Positions 54,428 through 61,811 of a DNA stretch of 64,000 bases are shown one piece after another. Below the pieces are notes generated by a model, which saw only the letters and a list, made by a program, of their open reading frames with translations, searched no databases and was not told the origin of the DNA. Source of the stretch: Hungatella hathewayi (GTDB taxonomy: Bacteria > Bacillota > Clostridia > Lachnospirales > Lachnospiraceae); NCBI GenBank assembly GCA_025149285.1, contig CP102274.1:268001-332000 (forward strand). The letters are read 5' to 3'. The stretch's first letter is position 1. Each line of letters starts with the position of its first letter. A program made the translations under genes and the position numbers.

Positions 54428-55762
54428 TTAGCCCTCCGTAATCTTTAGAATAACCCCCCGGTTTGCCGGCAGAGTTACCGTGATTTTCTGATCTGTAACG
54501 GGATACTCTTCTCCATCGAGAAGATTGACCGCTGTGGTGCCGGTTACCGGGCTTGGTATGGTGACGGAGGTTTCCGCCCCATCGTTATTTACCGCGGTAA
54601 TGATGGCATGTCCCTGGTGGAACCGTGCAAATGCATACTGTCTGTTGGTGAGAAGGAGTTCCTGATACCGCCCCCCGTGGAATTCCGGATTCTCATCATG
54701 AATGGTTCCCAGTCTGGCAATAAGATCTGTCAGGCCGCAGTGAAGTGTTTCCCTGTCTGCGATTGCGATGCAGGGCCGAAGCGCATCATCGCTCGTCTTT
54801 GTCCGCCGGCCTTCCACGCCCCATTCGCCTCCGTAATAGATGGAAGGAATCCCGGGAAGGGTGAACAAAAGTGTGTAAACGGGATATAAATGATCCGGAT
54901 CGTTTAGTTTGCTGGCGATCCGGTCTTCATCGTGGTTGTCTACAAAAGTGTAGAGTCTGCCGCCGATGGCTTCGAGGCGCTTAACATTATGGGCTATTTC
55001 GAAGTAATTGTGGTCGTTGTGGCCGGAGTAAATGCTTTTGTGCAGCTCATAATTGGTGACGGAATGAAGCATCTCATCGTTCACCCATCTGCTGTAATCA
55101 CCGTGAATCACTTCGCCCATCAGCCAGAAATCCTCTTTCATGGCAGCGGTCTGGCTCCTCAACTCTTTCATGAAGCCGAAGTCAAGCACGTTGGCGCAGT
55201 CGAGGCGGATTCCGTCGATATCGAAGGTATCGATCCAGAACCGGATCGTGTCAAATAAGTACTGTTTAACATCGGGATTCCACAGATTCAGACAGGGAAG
55301 TTCATAATGACCCTGCCAGGCCTCATAACCAAAGGAATCTCCCAGCGGACTGTTCCAGCCGAAGTTTACACCCCTGTACCAGTCACGGTAAGGAGAGCTC
55401 TCCCGATTGGCGGCAATGTCCAAAAATGCAAAGAACTCCCGGCCTGTGTGGTTGAAAACTCCGTCAACCACCACTTTGATGTCCGATTCATGACACAGGG
55501 AGACAAAGTTCTTAAAGCTTTCATTGTCACCCAGACGGCGGTCCACCGTGCGGTAGTCCCTTGTGTCATACCCGTGTGAGGAGGACTCAAACAGTGGCCC
55601 GATGTAAATGGCGTTACAGCCAAGTGACCGGATATGAGGAATCCATTGATCCATTTCCTCAAAACGGTCTGTAACGTCGGCACCGGAATTCTCTTTCGGC
55701 GCTCCCGTTAACCCTAAGGGATACATATGATAAAATACCCCTTTTTCATACCACTTGCTCAT
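54428..55762 (-). CDS. GH13 alpha-amylase-family glycosidase
   Basis: 444 residues, no signal peptide. Seen: GVFYHMYPLGLTGAPKENSG, IYIGPLFESSSHGYDTRDYR, VVVDGVFNHTGREFFAF, the nucleophile in DGIRLDCANVL near residue 187, the acid in LMGEVIHGD near 215, and TFVDNHDEDRIASK near 275. Size and lack of an N-terminal starch-binding domain suggest an intracellular maltodextrin/cyclodextrin-type hydrolase trimming glycogen side chains. Directly upstream of glgB (4 bases), so co-expressed. AGGATAAG precedes the ATG. Confidence 0.92.
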   Translation of the reverse strand: MSKWYEKGVFYHMYPLGLTGAPKENSGADVTDRFEEMDQWIPHIRSLGCNAIYIGPLFESSSHGYDTRDYRTVDRRLGDNESFKNFVSLCHESDIKVVVDGVFNHTGREFFAFLDIAANRESSPYRDWYRGVNFGWNSPLGDSFGYEAWQGHYELPCLNLWNPDVKQYLFDTIRFWIDTFDIDGIRLDCANVLDFGFMKELRSQTAAMKEDFWLMGEVIHGDYSRWVNDEMLHSVTNYELHKSIYSGHNDHNYFEIAHNVKRLEAIGGRLYTFVDNHDEDRIASKLNDPDHLYPVYTLLFTLPGIPSIYYGGEWGVEGRRTKTSDDALRPCIAIADRETLHCGLTDLIARLGTIHDENPEFHGGRYQELLLTNRQYAFARFHQGHAIITAVNNDGAETSVTIPSPVTGTTAVNLLDGEEYPVTDQKITVTLPANRGVILKITEG

Positions 55763-55787
55763 ATACTTATCCTCCAGTGTGAAATGT

Positions 55788-56006
55788 TTATACCTCCCGG
55801 CTTTTGAATCGCCGCAGGAGGAACTGATAACGCAGCTGTGCCGCGTTTAGTTCGTAGATATAGCAGTCGATCAGCGTGGGGTCGATCACCTGTTCAAAAT
55901 GGTTTCTTGCCGAGTCGATGGCCGTTTTGGAACGCTCGATCTCCCGGCGCAGGTTTTTTTCTTCCTCGGAACGGACCAGCCGTTTTCTGAATATTATGTT
56001 TTTCAT
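55788..56006 (-). CDS. DUF2508-family small protein
   Basis: 72 residues, highly charged and helical. Seen: RSEEEKNLRREIERSKTAID, SARNHFEQVIDPTLIDCYIY and ELNAAQLRYQFLLRRFK, which is the DUF2508 (YaaL-like) pattern. Function is unknown. The frame has CTGGAGATG before the start. It lies 25 bases upstream of the GH13 gene and probably heads the leftward amylase-glgB unit. Confidence 0.75.
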   Translation of the reverse strand: MKNIIFRKRLVRSEEEKNLRREIERSKTAIDSARNHFEQVIDPTLIDCYIYELNAAQLRYQFLLRRFKSREV

Positions 56007-56099
56007 CGTTTTTCATCTCCAGATTAGAATGAGTCAATAGTTCTTTTATAAAAAATAGTATATCTGGAAAATACCATAATATTCATAAATTGCCTGTAT

Positions 56100-56495
56100 T
56101 CATGAGGTTTTTGGTGAATACAGCTCCAGAAGCTCCTGGAGACAGTTCCCAAGCCTTCGCAGTTCTTTTGTGCTGTCCGCAATCGTCAGATAATAGTAGT
56201 TGGAAGTCCCTTCCCTGCGTACATTGACCAGTCCGGCATCTTTTAAAATTTTTAAATGATGGGAAATGGCGGGCCGCGACAGATTCGTCTGTTCCGTAAT
56301 TTCCTTTACATTCATGCCGGGGACGCCGGAAGGCCGGTATCCGTTCAGTGAAACCGCGATATCCGTCTCATAATCGTCGTAGAGACCGGAGCCGGCAAGA
56401 ACCCCGATGATGGACAGTCGGACCTCGTCGCCGAGCGCAATAAACAGCGGCATGCAGTCGCGGAAAAGCTTATTCAAATCGCCGGCTTCCAACAT
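56100..56495 (-). CDS. ArsR-family winged-helix regulator
   Basis: 131 residues. Seen: FIALGDEVRLSIIGVLAGSG (helix 1-2), VKEITEQTNLSRPAISHHLK (recognition helix) and ILKDAGLVNVRREGTSNYYY (wing). No obvious metal-binding CxC motif; only one cysteine occurs, in DCMPLF, with another near the end, so it may sense something other than thiophilic metals. AAAGGAGG precedes the ATG. A dyad lies at the predicted transcript start, so autorepression is likely. Confidence 0.88.
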   Translation of the reverse strand: MLEAGDLNKLFRDCMPLFIALGDEVRLSIIGVLAGSGLYDDYETDIAVSLNGYRPSGVPGMNVKEITEQTNLSRPAISHHLKILKDAGLVNVRREGTSNYYYLTIADSTKELRRLGNCLQELLELYSPKTS

Positions 56496-56511
56496 GGTAA
56501 TTCCTCCTTTG

Positions 56512-56527
56512 GTTTAAAAAAATAAAC
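56512..56527. promoter_or_regulatory. Dyad at the arsR transcript start, possible operator
   Basis: GTTTA (56512-56516), six A/T bases, TAAAC (56523-56527). It lies within about +1 to +16 of the minus-strand promoter, the usual place for an autoregulatory ArsR site. Confidence 0.45.
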
Positions 56528-56534
56528 TAATTGT

Positions 56535-56563
56535 ATTTTACCATTTCAGGAGGAGAACGTCAA
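56535..56563 (-). promoter_or_regulatory. Sigma-A promoter of the arsR-family gene
   Basis: On the minus strand TTGACG, 17-base spacer, TAAAAT. Plus-strand positions: -35 at 56558-56563, -10 at 56535-56540. Confidence 0.78.
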
Positions 56564-56674
56564 CAAAATGCGGCGGAAAAAGCCGGGTTCCGGAATAGAA
56601 AAAAGGCCGTTGTATCAGGCCTGACCAGTTATGTAAAGCGGTTGAATGTATACAGTATTTTTGTGGAAAACCGG

Positions 56675-56703
56675 TTGACTTTTTGGCCCGGATTGTGCAT
56701 AAT
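56675..56703 (+). promoter_or_regulatory. Sigma-A promoter of the tad pilus operon
   Basis: TTGACT (56675-56680), 17-base spacer, CATAAT (56698-56703). It would give a leader of about 130 bases. That leader holds a weak stem with a T8 run ending at 56767, a possible attenuator. Divergent from the arsR-family gene. Confidence 0.72.
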
Positions 56704-56851
56704 TAAGAAACATTCTTACCCCCGCTCGGTGGGCAGATATGATTCATGCGGTCATAGAATTTTTTTTATGGCCATAGCGCCGATATTCCGGCATGATTCC
56801 CAGGTTTGATAAAATAAAAGACAGAAAGAAGGGGATTTTATCGTCCAAAAT

Positions 56852-57376
56852 TTGATTTTGCTGTTGGTGCTGGCTGCAGGAGCGTATTACGATGTGCGGG
56901 AGCACCGGATTCCCAACTGGTGGGTGGCTGTGTCCGCGGTCTGCGGAATACTTCTTTCCATGGTGGAGTCAGGAGCGCCGCCGGGGCCAGCCGCGTATTT
57001 AAAAGAATGCGGATTATTTCTGGCGCGTATGCTGACCGTGTCCGCACTGTTTTTTCCACTGTTTATCTGCCGCATGATTGGAGCGGGAGATATCAAGCTG
57101 GCTGCATTAATCTGCGGCTACTCAGGCTTTGCCGGCGGAGCTTCGGCGATTGGTCTGGGATTTCTGATCGGGGCCTTCTGGTCCTTTCTGAAGATGATGG
57201 TAAAAGGGAGCTTTCATGAGCGTTTTTGCCATCTCGCAGCCTATATCAGGCGTATTTACCATACGAAAACAATAACGGCATATTATGATAAGGCCCGGGA
57301 CGGGACGGAGGCGGTGATCCCGCTGGGAGTCTGTCTGTTTTTTGGGACCATGGCTTTTATCATGATGCCGGGATAG
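56852..57376 (+). CDS. tadV: Prepilin peptidase, TadV/CpaA type (A24)
   Basis: 174 residues from a TTG at 56852. Membrane protease that cleaves and matures the Flp-type pilin. Seen: the first catalytic aspartate in YYDVREHRIPNWW and the second in MIGAGDIKLAALI (GxGD motif), with four to five membrane segments. The start is uncertain: the SD-like AGAAGGGG lies about 17-20 bases before this TTG, and the codon best placed for it is an ATC at 56840, giving four more residues. First gene of the tad operon; the next start is 10 bases after its stop. Confidence 0.85.
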   Translation: MILLLVLAAGAYYDVREHRIPNWWVAVSAVCGILLSMVESGAPPGPAAYLKECGLFLARMLTVSALFFPLFICRMIGAGDIKLAALICGYSGFAGGASAIGLGFLIGAFWSFLKMMVKGSFHERFCHLAAYIRRIYHTKTITAYYDKARDGTEAVIPLGVCLFFGTMAFIMMPG

Positions 57377-57386
57377 GAGTGAAGGT

Positions 57387-58385
57387 GTGACAAACAGAAT
57401 TATGGCGGTCTATGATGTAGACCCTTTTTATGCCGACCGGTTTGCCGATTTTGTAAACCAGAAGGAGAAAGTGCCTTTCACCGTAATGGCCTTTACGACG
57501 CTGGAGCGGCTTAAGAATTATGCCGCAGACCATGAGATCGAGCTGCTGCTGATCAACAGCTCTGTGCCAAAGGCGGAGATTGACCGTTTGGGGGCGGTAC
57601 GGGTCGTGACATTGGCGGACGGAGAAACCGTTCCGGTTGACGGGCAGTATCCAAGCGTCTATAAGTATCAGGCTACTGATAATATCATGCGGGAGGTGAT
57701 GGCGTGCTACTGTGCGGGAACGATTCAGCCGGCACTGACTGTAATTGGGAATGCCGGGGATATCATAGGCGTGTATTCCCCTGTGAACCGCTGCTTAAAA
57801 ACCTCTTTTGCACTGACTGCGGGTCAGCTGCTGTCCAGAAAATCAAGGGTGCTTTATGTCAATCTTGAGGACTGCTCCGGGCTGGAAAAACTGTTCGGGG
57901 AAGAGCACAAAGCGGATTTGTCGGATCTGCTGTATTTTTACGGACAGGGGAACTACAGCTGGGTAAGGCTGAGTTCCGTTATCTATTCCTGGGGGGATTT
58001 GGATTACATACCGCCGGTGCGTTACCCGGAGGATTTATGCCAGATAACCGCCGAGGAGATGGCAGACTTATTGACGCGGATTGCCAGGGAGAGCGCCTAT
58101 GATATTGTGGTGGTGGACTTAGGGCAGTTTGGGAAAAAGGCAGCCCCCGTTCTGGAGGTATGCAGTACGGTTTATATGCCGGTGAAGGATGACTGCATGT
58201 CTGTGGCAAAGGTGGAGGAATTCGAGGAATACCTGATCCGGTCGGGACATGAAGCGCTTAAGGAGCGTATTCAGAAGATCAAGCTTCCGTATCACAGCAG
58301 TTTTGGGAGAAAGGAAAACTATCTGGAGCAGCTGCTGTGGGGGGAACTGGGAGATTATACGAGACAGCTGCTGAACGGGAGGTAG
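57387..58385 (+). CDS. tadZ: TadZ/CpaE-like ParA-fold pilus-localisation protein
   Basis: 332 residues. Seen: an N-terminal receiver-like domain (about 1-115, MAVYDVDPFYADRFADFV..ELLLINSSV), then a ParA/MinD-like domain with a deviant P-loop VYSPVNRCLKTSFALTAGQL near residues 130-150, VLYVNLEDCSGLEKLFG, and DIVVVDLGQFGKKAAPVLEV near 235. The KGGxGKTT motif is reduced to CLKTS, as in several TadZ proteins, so ATPase activity is uncertain. Predicted to mark the cell site of pilus assembly. Start codon is a GTG with GGAGTGAAGGT before it. Confidence 0.82.
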   Translation: MTNRIMAVYDVDPFYADRFADFVNQKEKVPFTVMAFTTLERLKNYAADHEIELLLINSSVPKAEIDRLGAVRVVTLADGETVPVDGQYPSVYKYQATDNIMREVMACYCAGTIQPALTVIGNAGDIIGVYSPVNRCLKTSFALTAGQLLSRKSRVLYVNLEDCSGLEKLFGEEHKADLSDLLYFYGQGNYSWVRLSSVIYSWGDLDYIPPVRYPEDLCQITAEEMADLLTRIARESAYDIVVVDLGQFGKKAAPVLEVCSTVYMPVKDDCMSVAKVEEFEEYLIRSGHEALKERIQKIKLPYHSSFGRKENYLEQLLWGELGDYTRQLLNGR

Positions 58386-58460
58386 GAATCAGCCGGCAGC
58401 AGGGAACAGGAGGGATAAAGGATGGATAAAGAGTTATGAAGGGAGCTGCGTCAGGAGCTG

Positions 58461-59645
58461 ATGGAGGTTCTGGAAGGCCAGAGCCATACCAGCGATGAAG
58501 AACTGTATGAACTGATTGATGAACGGATCCTGGAATATGGACAGGCCAGGTACCTGCCTCTGAAGGAGAGGGTGGAGTTACGCAGCAGCCTGTTTGATTC
58601 TTTCCGCAGGCTTGGGGCGCTTCAGGAGCTGGTAGATGACCGTGAGGTGACTGAGATTATGGTAAATGGGCCGGATCATATCTTTCTTGAAAGGAAAGGG
58701 CGGATAGAAACCTGGGAGAAAGGCTTCGAGAGCACGGAACAGCTGGAGGATATGATTCAGCAGATTGTCAGCCGCGTAAACCGGACTGTGAACGTCTCAC
58801 GGCCTGTAGCAGACGCCAGGCTGCCGGATGGTTCCCGTGTTCATATCGTCCTGCCTCCCATTGCGCTGGATGGCCCTGCGGTGACGATCAGAAAATTTCC
58901 GGAGCCCATCACTATGGAAAAATTAATCAGGTTCGGTTCAATCAGCGGGGAAGCAGCTGGATGTTTGAAGAACCTGGTGACTGCCGGGTATAACATTTTT
59001 ATCAGCGGAGGAACGAATTCCGGGAAGAGTACATTTTTAAATGCGCTGTCTGCCTTTATTCCGGCAGAAGAACGGTTGATTACGATTGAAGATTCCGCTG
59101 AGCTGCAGATCCGGAGTGTTCCGAACCTGGTCAGACTGGAGGCCAGAGGGCCCAACACGGAGGGGGAGGGGGCCGTCACCATAGCGGATCTGATTCGTGC
59201 GGCGCTTCGTATGAATCCGGATAGAATCATTGTGGGAGAGGTACGGGGAAGGGAGGCGCTGGACATGGTCATGGCCATGAATACGGGCCATGACGGCAGT
59301 TTAAGTACAGGGCACGGCAACAGCCCGAAGGATATGCTGTCCAGGCTGGAGACGATGATGCTTATGGGCGCCGAACTGCCTCTGCCGGCGATACGCAGCC
59401 AGCTGGCATCAGCCCTGGATATTCTGGTGCACTTGGGGAGACTGAGGGACAGGAGCAGGCGGGTACTGTCGATTGTGGAGGTGGATTGTTATGAAGAAGG
59501 GGAAATCAAACTCAATTCCCTGTATGAGTTTGAAGAAGACGTTGAAGAAGGGAAGGGGCCGGATACGGCCGTCTCCGGCTGCCTTAAGAAGACCGGAGCA
59601 ATTAAGCACAAGGAAAAGCTGCGGGCCGCAGGGATTGTATTATGA
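58461..59645 (+). CDS. tadA: TadA/CpaF-type pilus assembly ATPase
   Basis: 394 residues from the ATG at 58461. Hexameric secretion ATPase that powers Flp pilus assembly. Seen: VTEIMVNGPDHIFLERKGRI (N-terminal domain), VADARLPDGSRVHIVLPPIA, Walker A SGGTNSGKSTFLNAL near residue 182, Asp box LITIEDSAELQI, Walker B MNPDRIIVGEVRGREALDM, and the His box TGHDGSLSTGHGNSP. Just upstream, an ATG at 58422 with a perfect AGGAGG site is in the same frame, but codon 6 is TGA, so the N-terminus may be truncated or initiation shifted to 58461, which has AGGAG only four bases away. Confidence 0.9.
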   Translation: MEVLEGQSHTSDEELYELIDERILEYGQARYLPLKERVELRSSLFDSFRRLGALQELVDDREVTEIMVNGPDHIFLERKGRIETWEKGFESTEQLEDMIQQIVSRVNRTVNVSRPVADARLPDGSRVHIVLPPIALDGPAVTIRKFPEPITMEKLIRFGSISGEAAGCLKNLVTAGYNIFISGGTNSGKSTFLNALSAFIPAEERLITIEDSAELQIRSVPNLVRLEARGPNTEGEGAVTIADLIRAALRMNPDRIIVGEVRGREALDMVMAMNTGHDGSLSTGHGNSPKDMLSRLETMMLMGAELPLPAIRSQLASALDILVHLGRLRDRSRRVLSIVEVDCYEEGEIKLNSLYEFEEDVEEGKGPDTAVSGCLKKTGAIKHKEKLRAAGIVL

Positions 59646-60372
59646 CAGATATCGTCTGTCCGCCGGAGAGTGGTTTAGATATGCCGCAGCAGGAGCCGGT
59701 ATTGCGGCAGCAGTGTCTTACGTATTTTACCGGAGTCTGCCGGTATTTATCATGTTAAGCCCGTTCGGGCTGTGTTATCCCCTGATTAAAAAAGCGGATT
59801 TAAAAGACCAGCGGTTAAAGCGGCTGAATCTGGAATTTAAAGAAGGGATTTTGATTCTGTCCTCCTTCCTGAGCGCAGGATATTCAGTGGAAAATGCATT
59901 TTCTGCCAGTATTCGGGAGCTGGCAGTTATGTATGGTGCCTCCGGTATGATGGTATTAGAATTCAGTCACATGGAAGGACAGATCCGGATGAACCGGCCG
60001 GTCGAGCAGGTATTGATGGAGTTTGGAGACAGAAGCGGGCTGGATGACGTCCGGAATTTTGCAGAGGTATTTGCGGCTGCGAAACGGAGCGGCGGCGAAC
60101 TTGTCTCTATTATTAATCATACATCGGGAGTGATTCGCGACAAAATACAGATTCAGGAGGAGATTGCCACGATGACAGCTGCCAAACAGTTTGAACAGAA
60201 GATAATGAATTTGATTCCGTTTTTTCTGGTATTGTATGTGGACGTCTCTTCCCCGGGATTCTTCGATATGATGTATCAGACCGGTGCCGGAAGATGGATC
60301 ATGACAGGCTGTCTGGCAATTTACGCAGCAGCGTATGTTTTAGCGGGAAGAATTCTGAGAATCGAGGTGTAA
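59635..60372 (+). CDS. tadB: TadB-like inner-membrane protein (type II secretion F fold)
   Basis: About 245 residues if translation starts at the TTG at 59635, which overlaps the tadA stop. The frame is open for 54 more codons inside tadA, and no ATG fits well. Seen: two N-terminal membrane segments (YAAAGAGIAAAVSYVFY and VFIMLSPFGLCYPL), the T2SSF domain (LEFKEGILILSSFLSAGYSV, ENAFSASIRELAVMYG, FAEVFAAAKRSGGELVSIIN), and two C-terminal segments. Platform protein of the pilus machine. Confidence 0.82.
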   Translation: MYYDRYRLSAGEWFRYAAAGAGIAAAVSYVFYRSLPVFIMLSPFGLCYPLIKKADLKDQRLKRLNLEFKEGILILSSFLSAGYSVENAFSASIRELAVMYGASGMMVLEFSHMEGQIRMNRPVEQVLMEFGDRSGLDDVRNFAEVFAAAKRSGGELVSIINHTSGVIRDKIQIQEEIATMTAAKQFEQKIMNLIPFFLVLYVDVSSPGFFDMMYQTGAGRWIMTGCLAIYAAAYVLAGRILRIEV

Positions 60373-60374
60373 AG

Positions 60375-61610
60375 ATGAGAAAATCCATAAAATATCCGGT
60401 TCCAAAGAGTTCGGTAATCTGTGCTGCGGCAGGAATTCTGCTGTATGCAGGACTGATGATTTGGCAGGGGGGAAAATGGATGCCCGTGTCTTCCCTGCAG
60501 AGGCCTGCTCACGGAGACGGGGAACTTCTCTACGAGGTAATCGTTCGGGAGTTGGGAGAGGAAGGGCGGGAAATACCGGTTACAATACCCGTGGGAGAAC
60601 GGCAGTATTCAGATGAGGAGGCGGAAGCTCTGTATGATGCCGTATTTCCAGAAATGACAGAGCGGATTCTGGGCGGGAATGAATCGCTGGAAGCGGTGCG
60701 CAGCGATCTGGATTTAGTCCGGGTACTGGAACCCTACGGCTTAACCGTCCGCTGGGAGTCTGAAAATGTGGAGCGGGTGGATACCTTTGGAACGGTAGTT
60801 AACAGCGGAGTCCCGGAGGAGGGAGAACCGGTCTGGTTAAAAGCTGCCTTAACAGACGGGGTTCATACGCGGGAATACGAGATTCGGGTGACTGTGATGC
60901 CGCCGGTTCTCAATGGGGATGAACTGTTTCAGGAAAAGATCATGGAGGCCTGCCGCCGACTGGATTCCGTACAGAAGACAGATAACCAGCTTTTTCTTCC
61001 GGAGGAGGTGGCTGGGAAGAAAGTGAGCTATTACCGGGAACGTGAGACAGACTATACGGTAATCCCTGTTCTGGGGCTTCTGCTGGCTTTCCTGTGGGCG
61101 GCACGGGTAAAGATGAACGAACAGAATGTAAAAAAACAGCGGGAGCAGCTCCTGCTTCTGGATTATTCTGAGATTGTATCAAAATTCATGGTATTTATCA
61201 GTGCGGGGATGACGATACGGACGGCCTGGGAACGAATTGCTGCAGGATATGAGAAGACGGTTCAGACAGGAAACCGGAAAGCGAGGCCTGCCTATGAAGA
61301 AATGTGCCATACCATATCCCAGCTTAAGAGCGGAATGGCTGAAGGAAGGGCATACGGCGAGTTTGGGCGGAGATGCGGTCTGCAGCCCTACGTAAAACTG
61401 GCTGCGCTGCTGGAACAAAACCGGAAAACCGGAAGTAAAAATCTAAAATCTGCTCTGGAGCTGGAGATGGTGTCGGCGTTCGAACAGAGGAAGAATCTGG
61501 CCAAAAAACTGGGAGAAGAGGCCGGAACCAAGCTGCTGCTTCCATTGTTCCTGATGCTTGGAGTTGTCATGATTATGATTGTGGTGCCTGCGTTTCTGGC
61601 TATTTATTGA
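60375..61610 (+). CDS. tadC: TadC-like inner-membrane protein with large external insert
   Basis: 411 residues from the ATG at 60375 (GAGGTGTAAAG upstream); the frame is open earlier inside tadB. Seen: membrane segment 1 (about 12-32), then about 190 residues of acidic extracytoplasmic sequence with no family I recognise (LYEVIVRELGEEGREIPVTI...). Membrane segment 2 (YTVIPVLGLLLAFLWAARV, near 228-246), a T2SSF domain (SEIVSKFMVFISAGMTIRTA...GRRCGLQPYVKLAALLEQNR) and C-terminal segment LFLMLGVVMIMIVVPAFLAIY follow. Second platform protein. The external insert distinguishes it from the minimal TadC. Confidence 0.82.
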   Translation: MRKSIKYPVPKSSVICAAAGILLYAGLMIWQGGKWMPVSSLQRPAHGDGELLYEVIVRELGEEGREIPVTIPVGERQYSDEEAEALYDAVFPEMTERILGGNESLEAVRSDLDLVRVLEPYGLTVRWESENVERVDTFGTVVNSGVPEEGEPVWLKAALTDGVHTREYEIRVTVMPPVLNGDELFQEKIMEACRRLDSVQKTDNQLFLPEEVAGKKVSYYRERETDYTVIPVLGLLLAFLWAARVKMNEQNVKKQREQLLLLDYSEIVSKFMVFISAGMTIRTAWERIAAGYEKTVQTGNRKARPAYEEMCHTISQLKSGMAEGRAYGEFGRRCGLQPYVKLAALLEQNRKTGSKNLKSALELEMVSAFEQRKNLAKKLGEEAGTKLLLPLFLMLGVVMIMIVVPAFLAIY

Positions 61611-61627
61611 GAAGGGAGGTGAATGGT

Positions 61628-61810
61628 ATGGAAATGGTAAAGAAAGAACTGATGGCATTTTTGAAGGAAGAGGATGGCGTGGGTGTGATCGAGATTGTGC
61701 TGATCCTGGTGGTTTTAATCGGCCTTGTAATCATCTTCAAAAAGCAGATTACAACCCTGTTGAACAATGTATTCAAGGAAATTAACAGTCAGTCGAAAGA
61801 GGTATATTAA
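61628..61810 (+). CDS. flp: Flp-type (IVb) prepilin
   Basis: 60 residues from the ATG at 61628 with GGGAGG eight bases upstream. Seen: a charged leader MEMVKKELMAFLKEEDG, then VGVIEIVLILVVLIGLVIIF, a typical pilin hydrophobic helix with Glu at mature position 5 if cleavage is after Gly17. The short tail is KKQITTLLNNVFKEINSQSK. This should be the main pilin cleaved by the TadV-type peptidase. The next start is 1 base after the stop. Confidence 0.9.
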   Translation: MEMVKKELMAFLKEEDGVGVIEIVLILVVLIGLVIIFKKQITTLLNNVFKEINSQSKEVY

Positions 61811-61811
61811 T

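Noticed and set aside
56531..56809. 92-codon frame upstream of the tad operon
   Set aside because: Crosses the promoter region of two divergent genes and has no ribosome site or family features.
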